Origin: Pisolithus tinctorius
Taxonomy: Eukaryota; Basidiomycota; Agaricomycetes; Boletales; Pisolithaceae
Length of the DNA: 64,000 bases
Assembly (NCBI GenBank): GCA_024663395.1
Contig: JANFAH010000058.1
Location: forward strand, 186,001 to 250,000
Reading direction: 5' to 3'
Shown here: positions 36,150 through 46,174 of the stretch, one piece after another
Position numbering within the stretch: the stretch's first letter is position 1
Layout: each line of letters begins with the position of its first letter
Notes under the pieces: model-generated
What the model was told of the DNA's origin: nothing
What the model saw: the letters and a program-made list of their open reading frames with translations, nothing else
The model's database searches: none
Made by a program: the position numbers and the translations under genes

Positions 36150-37381
36150 AAAATCCTATTCACACTATTTTGCACTATTTCGGACTTCTTTTGTGACTTT
36201 TGTGACTTTTGAGTCTCGCTGGACATTTCAAAGAATGAAAATAACTCGAAGTGTTAAAAAAAGTCAGAAAAGTACAGGAAGTATAGTAAAATCACAGAAG
36301 TATAAGAAAGTATGGTATTGCCTTCACCATCAAATGGTGGCAGACCAGCTGGTGGTGCATACGCTGCAGTGTCGTACGGTGCGTCATAAGTAGGGATCTC
36401 GTCCATTCTCACACACATCTTCAAAAGAAAAGGCATGTGAACCAACTCACGTGTAAGTGCATCAACTTGCAACTTACTGAGTCCAAAGATGCTTCTGGCC
36501 AATCTTTCCTCCTTTCGAGTGGTTTCGGGGCAGTTCTTCTCAAAGAAAATGAGGGCTGTGGGGGGGTGCTCAAGCAACGCGGAGTCCATGGCGAGAAGGG
36601 CGTCGGGAATGGAGACAATGGCAGCAACAGTCCTACGTTTGTAGGGTGTACAGTGGTTACTGCACAATTGAAGGTTCAAACAAATGGAAACAACGGCAGT
36701 AGTAGTTCTACATTTGTAGGGTATATGATTGTTAGTCAAAACCAGTTGCCCGCAAGACGTCGCAGGTACCATACACCGAGCCAGAGTAACCAAACGATCA
36801 AGGAAATGCAGAATGATATGATGAATTGGGTCACCATAGGGGCAGCAAAAACTGTAAACGGCAGGGGGGACGGCTGTGCTTCCTCTTCGAACGGCTGCAA
36901 CTCTATATCTCCGGCGTGCATAAGGCGAACGTCATCAGTTGCCTCACGGATGGATGGGCCTCTGGCGGCGGCATGGGTCGTGCTGATTCTGTTGCTGCCG
37001 TTCCTGACTCTACGCCCTCCGTTGCCGAGTTCTTCACGGCCCATCGTTTATTAGTTTTCATCGTGCACGTTAACAGATGATATCATGTACCGATCGACCC
37101 TGCCGAACTTCCAACTCCAGAGGTCAGTCTTGTCATCCTATGTGACTGCTTGATCCTGGTGTATTTCCACATTCTCCTCGTGTGTTTCATGGCTGTTCGG
37201 TAAGAGTTTCATTAGTTATACACATAAAGAATACCCTGACACTCACAAATAGTTGTAGATTAGGGTTTAGGTGGAATTTTGTGCGAAGGTGAGCAAGGGG
37301 AGGCCTGGGAGCGGGAAATGAACACCATACGAGGAAATAGGAGTTAGTGAGTCAAACAACTTCACGCGCCATAACTCGCGG
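36150..37381. other. Region without a supported gene; short direct repeat
   Basis: Open frames exist on both strands (36254-36793 minus; 36437-37054 plus) but neither resembles a known protein. A direct repeat of about 38 bases occurs at about 36612 and 36684; both copies start tggaaacaa, and contain acatttgtagggt or acgtttgtagggt. Otherwise nothing recognised. Confidence 0.45.
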
Positions 37382-37615
37382 CTAGGATGCAATTTCGAAT
37401 GCATGATGGTCAGCAAATCTATTCACATAATAATAATAAAACTTGTTGTATGATTCGTTAGGCTTGATGCTCGCTGGGTCAATTTGGTGGCTCGCATATA
37501 TAGGGATGAGTTGAGCTGCATGATAGATGGTATCGATGTGGATGATAGCGACGTCTTGAGTGTTGTGTGTACGAACTATCCACATCCCTGTGTTAGTGTC
37601 TGGGCCATCTCCTAC
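37382..37615 (-). pseudogene. Plavaka transposase, C-terminal part (separated by the foldback element)
   Basis: Minus-strand translation gives DGPDTNTGMWIVRT, IIHIDTIYHAAQLIPIYASH and YYVNRFADHHAFEIAS then TAG at 37382-37384. This is the usual C-terminal end of Plavaka transposases, the DDE-type CACTA-like elements of Agaricomycetes. The rest of the gene lies 15.5 kb away at 53080-54905 on the same strand. The first bases (37609-37615) are one copy of the target duplication of the inserted element. Confidence 0.85.
37609..37615 (+). repeat. Left 7-base target-site duplication (CTCCTAC)
   Basis: CTCCTAC here is repeated exactly at 53080-53086, directly outside the two inverted ends. Keeping one copy and removing the rest restores the Plavaka frame as RWFDRV-GDGPDTNTGMWIV. 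Confidence 0.9.
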
Positions 37616-37660
37616 GACCCCATGTAGTCCATTTAGTCACAACACATGGGCAGCCTGTGC
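37616..37660 (+). repeat. Left terminal inverted repeat
   Basis: After the target duplication the element reads gaccccatgtagtccattta then gtcacaacacatgggcagcc. The right end (reverse complement of 53079 downwards) reads cacatagtgtagtcacactt then agtcacaacacatgggcagc. The last ~20 outer bases are diverged with small gaps; from ttagtcac inwards the match is nearly perfect. Confidence 0.8.
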
Positions 37661-38633
37661 GCCAAAACACCAACACTTATATAGACCCCGAGACGGGCCC
37701 GCCTAAATAGATTAGCCAGTACACATGGACAGGCCCGAGGGACTAAAGTGTGAGCAACATATGTACGGGCCTGTAAGTGCATTACCACAACATATGGGAG
37801 GGCCCGTGGTGGGTAAGGATGTTGAAACATTTAGACGGGCCCATGACCAATTAAGAATACTGAGCTGCTATAAGACATGGGCGGGCCCGTCCTGGTAGGT
37901 TACACCCCTGTCACAACATCAAGGTGGGCCTGCCTATCATAACATGGAGAGGGTCACAACATAAGGATGGGCCTGGGAGGAATATCATTTATGGTGTTGC
38001 AACATATGAACGGGCCTGTTCATCATAAGCCATACCCTGGTCACAACATATGGACGGGCCTGTCAATAGCAAGATGTACCGCTGTTGAAACATAAAGACG
38101 GGCCCATCATTAATATCATTTAATAGAGTCACAACATAAGGGCGGGCCCTTCAGTAGTATTATTTATATTGTTGCAACATATGGACGGGCCTGTCCACAG
38201 TAGGATGTACCTCTGATGAAACATAAAGACGGGCCCTTCAGTAGTATTATTTATATTGTCACAACATATGGGCGGGCCTGGCCCCAGTAAGATGTACCCT
38301 GTCAAAACATAAAGACGGGCCTGTCATTAATATCATTTAATAGAGTCACAACATAAGGGCAGGCCCTTCAGTAGTATTATTTATATTGTTGCAACATATG
38401 GATGGGCCTGTCCACAGTAAGATGTACCTCTGATGAAACATAAAGACGGGCCCTTCAGTAGTATTATTTATATTGTCACAACATATGGGCGGGCCTGGCC
38501 CCAGTAAGATGTACCCTGTCAAAACATGAAGACGGGCCCGTCATTAATATCATTTAATAGAGTCACAACATAAGGGCGGGCCCTTCAGTAGTATTATTTA
38601 TATTGTTGCAACATATGGACGGGCCTGTCCACA
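37638..38633 (+). repeat. Outer minisatellite of the left arm, part 1
   Basis: Degenerate units of about 60-70 bases, each with a core like acatatggacgggcctgtcc or acataaagacgggcccttca, spaced by AT-rich pieces such as agtattatttatatt. The GGGCCC or GGGCCT core is itself nearly palindromic. It is cut by the chromovirus at 38638 and continues at 45478. Confidence 0.85.
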
Positions 38634-38638
38634 GTAAG
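38634..38638 (+). repeat. 5-base target duplication (GTAAG) of the chromovirus, left
   Basis: GTAAG directly before the left LTR is repeated directly after the right LTR at 45478-45482, as expected for LTR retrotransposon integration. The interrupted word cagtaagatgtacc occurs many times in the minisatellite. Confidence 0.92.
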
Positions 38639-39088
38639 TGTTACGCTCGACCGAAGTCAAGACGTAGGGAGAGCTCAAATGCAGACTAAGGTTTCTACTG
38701 AGCAACGGCTGCAGTAACCTCTGTAAATGACAGAGGATTTGGGGCAACGCCGGTAAGAGTGGTCCTGGTAAGGGACACTGAGGGCGAAGTTCTGAGGAAC
38801 GCTGCGTATGATTGAGCAGCTCAAGTCTGGGTTTCCAGGACTTGAGCCGGCAGTCTAAATACTACACAGAAACGGACCATGAGGCATCCGCATGTAACGA
38901 GGTAACTACGCCATTGGTTGAACAATGACGACACATGTCCTAAGCATGTAACGAGCCAGTAACGCTAGTGGTGGAAATAGGGAGCCGTCGGATCAGAGAG
39001 AAGACGGCTCTAAAAGGAAACTAAGTCCAACGGAACCAAGAACGAGGTAAACGTGCATAAAGGGAAAAGTTAGGGGTGAAACGTAACA
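38639..39088 (-). repeat. 3' LTR of the chromovirus (450 bases)
   Basis: Begins TGTTACGCTC and ends CGTAACA on the plus strand, with short inverted ends TGTTACG/CGTAACA. It matches the other LTR over the full 450 bases with about 11 substitutions, all transitions, no gaps. Confidence 0.95.
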
Positions 39089-39101
39089 TTACCCCCTTCC
39101 T
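39089..39101 (-). other. Polypurine tract
   Basis: On the element's sense strand aggaagggggtaa lies directly before the 3' LTR. This is the expected plus-strand primer site. Confidence 0.85.
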
Positions 39102-39125
39102 AAGCGTTGAAGTCCCCGACTTCAA

Positions 39126-40629
39126 CTATTCTCCGTAAGGTTCTCCGGTCATGTTGCTGATGGCGGAGTCATCGAAGTCAAAATCATTGTCGTACAGATC
39201 ATTATCCTCGCTCCCAACGAGGGTACGATCATCTACCAGAGCGGGGGTAGTTATTCTTTCCTGTAGAGGACGACGAGGGCGGATGGAAGGGCATTGGGCC
39301 TGAGTATGCCCGGGGCGAGTGGCGTGACAAAGGGGACATTCGTATAGTCCACAGTTGACGCGAATATGGCTGAGATGACGACAGACATAACACGCTTGAC
39401 GATAGCGTGGATCAGACGGAGTAAGAGGGATGTCGAACTCGGTCAAAGCATTCAACACAGGAGACGGCGGCAACTGTGCAAGGTTTTCGACAATGTTTAA
39501 CGTGTAGTCGAGCTCAGCACGGGAGACGCCAAAGGCAGTCTCGGGGTCTACTTCGGACGGCGAACTATGAGATTTGCAGGGTTGAGGGTTCGGGCCTGAC
39601 AAGCAGCAGGCGCGAGGTCTATCAGCTCTTCGAAGAGAGCGGGATGAACGGGAGGATGACGATGACGACGGTGCGGGAGGAGAGGACGACACGGAGGAAA
39701 CCGGAGGAGAGGTTGCAGTTGAGGGTCTTCTAGACCCAGGCGGGGGAGGTGCGATCAGCGTTGGATGTTGGCGAACGTTATAAATGAGGTCGGCGCCTCC
39801 AAGGACATCAAAAAGTTTAAGAAGCAGGGGAACCTGCTGGAGAGCAATCTCATTCAGGATGGTGCGGGCGGGGGACAGAAGGGGATTCTGTCGGTTTACA
39901 TAGTGAGAAAGTTCTTCAAGCCGAAGGGCTTGGATGGTGGCGTGATATACGAGGTCAAGGGGGGAGTCTTCATCCACCTCATGATAAACGGTGCCGACGA
40001 CAGCGGGGTCAGCAATGAAGAGTCGGTAAGAGGCGACCATTTGGTCACCAGCTGGCTGTCGTTGTTGGCGGGCAAACGGGGTGTGGCGACGAGAAGGTTC
40101 ACGAGGATAGGTGTAACGGCGAGGGGGCATCTCGAGGGTGATGTTTCTGATAGAGTGGGTGGTGCGTCTAGTAGGTTGTTTTTGAAGGGAAAAGTCTTTG
40201 GGAAACTGTTTCTTATAGGCGGAGAGCGTATCTTCCGCATGTTCAAGGTGTGACTCTTTTTGCCACGAGTTCTCGGAAGACGGGTAGCCTTTCCACTTGA
40301 CTAAAAAGGCATGTCCGCGGCCGGACCTTTTATGGCCGACTATTGCCTCAACTTCGTACTCTTCTTCCTCGTTGACCAGGTCAGGTGGTGGAGCCGGGAA
40401 GTTCGGTCCGTGAACGTCGTTTTCGCGATAGGGCGATAGAAGAGAAGCATGGAAGACGTTATGAATCTTCCATCGCGAGGGAATTGTGAGGCGATACGTT
40501 ATCGGGGATAGGACATCGGAGATTGTGAAGGGTCCTTCTCGTTTGGGTGCGAGCTTCCTATTTTCATAGGAGCATTTTAAATTTCGTGCTTCTAGCCAAA
40601 CCCTATCACCTTTCTGGAAGGGGGTGAAG
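39126..40629 (-). CDS. Pol C-terminal segment: chromodomain plus a tail with two zinc knuckles
   Basis: In the same frame as the rest of pol and separated from it by one TGA. It starts with the integrase end ([20 protein letters not shown]), then a chromodomain ([13 protein letters not shown] then [17 protein letters not shown], near 40250-40370). Retrotransposon chromodomains guide integration to particular chromatin. About 330 residues follow: a helical part, a Pro/Ser tract, and near the end [14 protein letters not shown] (CX2CX4HX4C) and [16 protein letters not shown] (CX2CX6HX4C). Such a long knuckle-bearing tail on pol is not usual for Tf1/sushi elements as I know them. Confidence 0.85.
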
Positions 40630-43600
40630 GGTCATGACGAGCGGTCTTTCATAGTTTTTCTTGCTAGGTCATGGGCCGCTAGGGCTTCTTCTCTAGCCTT
40701 CTTGAGTTCATTGAGTCTAGACTCGGCGGTGGGAAGGTGGGTTTCGGCAATCAGAGACGGAAGGGGTTTCGGTTCACAGCCGTACATGAGGTAGAACGGC
40801 GATTGATGTGTGACAGAGTGGGGTCGGTGGTTGTGCGCGAATTCTGCCATGGGAAGGTTGGCCACCCACGAGGTGGGATCGTTCTGGCAAAAGATGCGGA
40901 GATAGGTTTCCACCTCTTGGTTCACTCGTTCCGTTTCCCCATTGGTCTGCGGGTGATACGCCGTTGACAGGGCAAGGGAATACCCCAAGAGGGAAGCGAG
41001 TTCTTTTGCAAAGGCGGAGGCGAATTGAGGGCCTCGATCAGATATGATTTTGTCATACAACCCAAAGCGGGAGTAGACCTTCTTGAAAAATAGTGCCGCG
41101 ATATCAGCAGCGGAAGCAGCTTTCTTGGTTGGTGTTAAGATTACCCCCTTTGTAAGCCCATGGTCTACCACGACCAAAAGGGAATCATAGCTGTTTGAAA
41201 CGGGTAAATCGGTAACCAGATCACAAGAAATCTGTTGGAAAGGGCAGGTCGAGGTGGAGGGGATAGGCGTAAGGGGTGGTGTCGTCGGGTGGGTATTTGC
41301 TTTATTTTGCTGGCACACAGCACAGCCTTCAACGTACTTTCGGACAAAGGATGCAAGTCCAGGCCACCAGAATTCAGACGAGACGAGTTGTCGAGTTTTC
41401 AGGACACCAGGGTGTCCGGCAGAGGGATGATCATGGTGGTTGGACACGACGGTTCGTCGGAGGGTAGGGTCATCGGGGATATACACCCGGTCTTTATAAA
41501 GCAACACCCCGCTGTCAAATCTCCAATCAGACAGATGGGATTTAAATGGGAGTGGCATGTCGACGTTTTCGATGGCATGAAGTGCCATCTGGACCACAGG
41601 GTCTTTTTCGGAGGACGACGCGACCTTCTGAGTAAGGTTGGTGTCGATAAGGTTGACGAACAAGGTTTGTGGAAGGAGGGTAACTCCTTTGTTATCTTCG
41701 TCATTTTCGGGAATATGATCGGGACGACGGGAAAGTGCATCAGGTGCTGCCAGGTCTTTTCCTGGGACGTGTTCCAGTTGCAGATCAAAGTCTGCGAGGT
41801 CGAGGAGCCAGCGAGCCTGGCGGTGATTCAAGTTTTGAGGCGACTTGAAGTAAGTCAGATTTTTATGGTCTGTGAGGACCTTAACTGGGAAAGGGGATCC
41901 GTGGAGGTAATGTCTCCAGGATTTCAGTGCTCGAATAACCCCTAGCAGTTCCCTGTCATAAATGTCATAGTTTCGTTCTGCAGGATTAAACGATTGAGAC
42001 AGGAAGGCGCAGGGTTGCCACTGTCCATTCGAATCTTCTTGAAGGAGGATTCCTCCTGTTGCGTACTTGGACGCATCCGTAGTGATTGCGAATGGTCGAG
42101 AGGTATCAGGCATCCGAAGGGTTGGTTGTGCCATGAAGATTCTTTTTAGGAGCTCAAAGGCGTCCTGACATTTTCTTGACCAACTCCAATCGACTGTTTT
42201 CTTGGTAAGGTCGATGAGTGGTCGTGCGATGTCCGAGTAGTAGGGGACAAATCTTCTGTAAAAGTTTGCGAATCCTAGGAAGGATCGCACGTCTTTGACC
42301 TTCTTTGGGACAGGCCAGTCAGCAATACCCTGGACTTTGACGGGGTCCATGGCAACGGTGTTTTCTTTGATGATCATTCCGAGGTATTCGACTTCGGCTA
42401 GATCAAAGTGACATTTTTCCAATTTTAAGGGAAGAGAGAGTTCCCTCATTCGTTCGAGAACACGACGGGTTCTTCGTTTGTGTTCTTCGGGGTCGTTCGA
42501 GAATATGAGGAGGTCATCCATGTAGACGACTAACCATCCTTCGGCGATCATGTCTCGGAAGGAGTCATTCATGAATCGCTGGAAGGTGGCAGGGGAGTTG
42601 CAGAGGCCGAAGAACATAACGGTGGGTTCAAAAAGTCCCTTGTGTGTGATAAACGCTGCCTTCCACTGGTCTCCCTCTTTGATACGGACATTGTTGTAGC
42701 CCGACCTGACATCCATCTTTGTGAAGATGGAGGCTCCTTTTAACTTGTCTACCAGGTCTGAAATGAGGGGAAGGGGGTATGCATCCTTCACAGTATTCCT
42801 ATTCAGGTACCTGTAGTCTTGGCAGGGTCGCAGGGAACCATCCTTCTTTCCTACGAAGAAGAAGGGGGCAGCTTGGGGAGACTTTGAGGGGCGGATCTTT
42901 CCTTCTCGAAGGTTTTCTTCGATAAACTTTTCTGCAGAGTCTCGTTCGGAGGGAGAGAGAGGATATGCCTTAGCCACCTTGGGGACGAAGTCCTCTACAA
43001 GGTTTATGGCATGGTCATATGGTCGTGATGGAGGTAAAACTCCATCAGATGGTTTCTCGAAAACCGAGGCGAAGTCCTTGTACTCTTCAGGAAGGACAGC
43101 CTTCAGTTTCTTCTTATGTTCTTCCTGGGCCAGTTCCGTGGCTGTGGTGATTTTTCGGAGAAGACTATTATTGGGGTTTATTTTCTTTGCTTCTTCGACA
43201 AGTTTTCCAACTGACATCACGAAATGTGCCCGGACGGTTTCATCTTCTGGTTCTTCGTAATCCATGAACTTGTTTATCCCCTTCTTTTCAGCGGGGGATA
43301 CAAGATTCACAGTTGGTTCTTCGACAACAACGGAAGAGACATTGCGTCTTAATTCCTTGGATCTATCGGTTTTCTCTTCGATAGATAACGTGCCCATCCT
43401 CCAGTCCACAACAGGGTTGTTTTCCTGGAGCCAGGGGAGACCCAAAATGATGTTTTCTGTCCCACAGTTGATGACATGGAAAAAGGACTGGTGAACGAGT
43501 CCTTTAACTTTGAAGTAGAGGGTGGCGGAAAACAATATTTTTCCTTTAGAGTTTTGGGTTCCATCGGCATTTTTGGCGAGGATGGGTTCGGCGAGTCGTT

Positions 43601-43832
43601 GAGTGGGGATTCGGTGCTTTCGCACAAAGCCCCAGTCGATGCAAGAAATTTCTGCTCCAGAATCAACTAGAGCGGCGGTGTTGACGACTTTCAGAGTAGT
43701 TCCTGATGTGTAGAGGGAGATGGGAATCTGCATAGTACGTTCGGGTGTAGACGTTACAAGTACAGGTGCAACAGAAACTAAACTGTCCTTAGTTTGGGGA
43801 ACATCTGGCGTCAACGCAGAGTTCCCATTCAA
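40630..43832 (-). CDS. Gypsy pol: protease, reverse transcriptase, RNase H, integrase (ends at a premature TGA)
   Basis: Order along about 1066 residues: aspartic protease ([13 protein letters not shown], near 43670), RT with [10 protein letters not shown] (near 42510), RNase H ([30 protein letters not shown]), integrase zinc region ([11 protein letters not shown]...[12 protein letters not shown]) and the DDE core ([33 protein letters not shown]). All catalytic residues seen are intact. The frame begins with TTG at 43832, so it is expressed as a gag-pol fusion by -1 slippage at TTTTT just before the gag stop, or by another route. TGA at 40634-40632 replaces what was probably CGA, cutting off the chromodomain. 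If read-through fails, the element is disabled. Confidence 0.93.
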
Positions 43833-44941
43833 AAATCCTTTCCAAGAGCTCTAGCGATGTTAACTAGAGCGATGGATGGACCAGCGACTTTTTCTTCATC
43901 GTCGCTTTCTTCTACTTCCACAATTTTGCGGATCTTCTTTACTTTCTTTTGGGGGGTTTTCCCCTTATCTGGACATTCTCGGGAGAGATGTCCTTTGTTT
44001 CCACAACCGAAACATCTTCCTTCCTTGATGTGACGGTCTCTTTCTTCTTTGGAGAGTCTCACTCCATCCACATCCATAGCGTTTGGATCTTTTTCTTCAG
44101 CGAAGTTGTTCCTGGGGTGGAACGTTTTCTTTTCTTTTCTTCCAAAAGTTTCATTGACCTTTCTCCACTTAGCATCAAACTTCTGTGCTTGGGTGTACCA
44201 CTCGGTAATTTTGGTGGGAGTGGTTTCCATCATGTGGATTCGGTTCGCGATGAAAGGCTTGAGTCCTTGTGAGAAGAACTCAATCAAAGCGACGTCTTCC
44301 GTGATGGTAGAGTCGGCGGCAGCAGTTCGGAAATCGGTGATATACTGTTCAACCGATTCTTTTTGTTTCAGGGTACGTAGTTTGGCGATGGCAGTACCCG
44401 CGGTGTCTGCGGAGGTGAACGAGGCTTTGAAATCTTTTATGAAATCGGCAAAGGTGCCGAAACTCGGGGGGTTCTTTTCCAGAGACGTTTTCTGGAAGGT
44501 AGCGGCCCAAGAGTGGGCAACGTCTTTCTTCATGTACGACAGCGCATAGACAACCTTTTTGGTGTCAGAGTCGTACAATTCTTCGTTGACCAAGAGGTAG
44601 GTCTGTACTGAGTACAGCCAGCTCATGGCGTTCTTTTGGTTTCCATCAAAATCAGATGGAGCACCAATCTTCAGTTCAGTGGCTTTGGTGGCATTGCCAA
44701 CCGGTGCCTTCGACGATGAGCCAGACATCGCAATCTGTGGTGGGGGCGGCGGTGTAGGGAAGAGTGGTGGGGGACTTGGTTGGATGGGGGTACCAAGTGA
44801 CGCAAGTGACTGGGAGAAAAGGTTCGAGAGAATTCCAGAGGTAAAACCTCTATCTGGCTGTTCGGGTTCGTTGGAGGAGGTGTCTGTGACAGTGCTCTCC
44901 TGTTCTTCGTCAGACGACGATTCTTCATGAGTGGGTCGCAA
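43829..44941 (-). CDS. Gypsy gag with CCHC zinc knuckle
   Basis: About 370 codons. A Pro/Ser-rich start is followed by the capsid region (LKIGAPSDFDGNQKNAMSWL, YALSYMKKDVAHSWAATF, LRTLKQKESVEQYITDFRTA) and one knuckle CFGCGNKGHLSREC (CX2CX4HX4C). The frame is open upstream to a TGA near the leader but contains no ATG before 44728 (MSGSSSKAPVG). Either translation starts at 44728, losing about 70 residues, or the start codon has been lost or is non-AUG. It overlaps pol in the -1 frame at its stop (GAT TTT TGA). Confidence 0.88.
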   Translation of the reverse strand: MRPTHEESSSDEEQESTVTDTSSNEPEQPDRGFTSGILSNLFSQSLASLGTPIQPSPPPLFPTPPPPPQIAMSGSSSKAPVGNATKATELKIGAPSDFDGNQKNAMSWLYSVQTYLLVNEELYDSDTKKVVYALSYMKKDVAHSWAATFQKTSLEKNPPSFGTFADFIKDFKASFTSADTAGTAIAKLRTLKQKESVEQYITDFRTAAADSTITEDVALIEFFSQGLKPFIANRIHMMETTPTKITEWYTQAQKFDAKWRKVNETFGRKEKKTFHPRNNFAEEKDPNAMDVDGVRLSKEERDRHIKEGRCFGCGNKGHLSRECPDKGKTPQKKVKKIRKIVEVEESDDEEKVAGPSIALVNIARALGKDF

Positions 44942-45014
44942 CGGTGCCCAACGTCGATTGTTTCGGGGGTTCGTGGTGGTTCACTAAGCAGTGACCGATT
45001 CGGCCAAAGGCTGT

Positions 45015-45025
45015 AGACTTGAGCT
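45015..45025 (-). other. Self-priming primer-binding site
   Basis: Two bases inside the 5' LTR, the sense strand reads agctcaagtct. Its reverse complement, agacttgagct, occurs in the LTR sense strand (45217-45207 in the 5' LTR). Elements of the Tf1/sushi group start minus-strand DNA by folding the mRNA 5' end back on this site instead of using a tRNA. No match to a tRNA 3' end (TGG...) is seen here. Confidence 0.7.
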
Positions 45026-45027
45026 TT

Positions 45028-45477
45028 TGTTACGCTCGACCGAAGTCAAGACGTAGGGAGAGCTCAAACGCAGACTAAGGTTTCTACTGAGCAACGGCTG
45101 CAGTAACCTCTGTAAACAACAAAGGATTTGGGGCAACACCGGTAAGAGTGGTCCTGGTAAGGGACACTGAGGGCGAAGTTCTGAGGAACGCTGCATATGA
45201 TTGAGCAGCTCAAGTCTGGGTTTCCAGGACTTGAGCCAGCAGTCTAAATACTACACAGAAACGGACCATGAGGCGTCCGCATGTAACGAGGTAACTACGC
45301 CATTGGTTGAACAATGACGACACATGTCCTAAGCATGTAACGAGCCAGTAATGCTAGTGGTGGAAATAGGGAGCCGTTGGATCAGAGAGAAGACAGCTCT
45401 AAAAGGAAACTAAGTCCAACGGAACCAAGAACGAGGTAAACGTGCATAAAGGGAAAAGTTAGGGGTGAAACGTAACA
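45028..45477 (-). repeat. 5' LTR of the chromovirus (450 bases)
   Basis: Same length and ends as the 38639-39088 LTR. The 5' role is set by the minus-strand direction of gag and pol. If self-priming is right, transcription starts near 45217, inside the LTR at agacttgagct. Confidence 0.95.
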
Positions 45478-46174
45478 GTAAGATGTACCTCTGATGAAAC
45501 ATAAAGAGGGGCCCTTCAGTAGCATTATTTATATTGTCACAACATATGGGCGGGCCTGGCCCCAGTAAGATGTACCCTGTCAAAACATAAAGATGGGCCC
45601 GTCATTAATATCATCTAATAGAGTCACAACATAAGGGCGGGCCCTTCAGTAGTATTATTTATATTGTTGCAACATATGGACAGGCCTGTCCACAGTAAGA
45701 TGTACCTCTGATGAAACATAAAGATGGGCCCTTCAGTAGTATTATTTATATTGTCACAACATATGGGTGGGCCTGGCCCCAGTAAGATGTACCCTGTCAA
45801 AACATAAAGACAGGCCTGTCACTAGTATCATTGAATAGAGTCACAACATATGGACGGGCCTGTCCACAGTAAGATGTACCTCTGACAAAACATGAAGACG
45901 GGCCCATCAGTAATCTCATGTATAGCATCACAACATATGGACAGGCCCTTCAGTAGTATAATTTATATTGTCACAACATATAGGCAGGCCCATCCACAGT
46001 AAGATGTACCTCGGATGAAACATAAAGACGGGCCCATCAGTAATCTCATGTATAGCATCACAACATATGGATGGGCCCTTCAGTAGTATTATTTATATTA
46101 TCACAGCATATGGGCAGGCCCAGCCCCAGTAAGATGTACCCTGTTGAAACATAAAGACGGGCCCATCACTAATG
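45478..46174 (+). repeat. Outer minisatellite of the left arm, part 2
   Basis: Starts with the second GTAAG (45478-45482) and continues the same units as 37638-38633, up to the first 161-base repeat. Parts 1 and 2 together give about 1.69 kb against about 1.27 kb in the right arm. Confidence 0.85.

Larger units (their letters stand above)
38639..45477 (-). mobile_element. Chromovirus (Ty3/Gypsy, Tf1/sushi-like), nearly complete
   Basis: 6,839 bases, transcribed on the minus strand. Two LTRs of 450 bases (TG...CA), a self-priming type primer-binding site, gag, pol with a chromodomain, a zinc-knuckle tail and a polypurine tract are all present. It is inserted in the outer minisatellite of the foldback element. 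Only a single TGA interrupts pol, and the LTRs differ at about 11 sites, so it is fairly young. Confidence 0.95.

Noticed and set aside
36254..37054. Opposed open frames of 179 and 205 codons
   Set aside because: No recognised motif, no start or splice support, and a duplicated block inside; not enough to call a gene.
39476..44930. Plus-strand open frames within the chromovirus
   Set aside because: Antisense shadows of gag and pol; no family resemblance.
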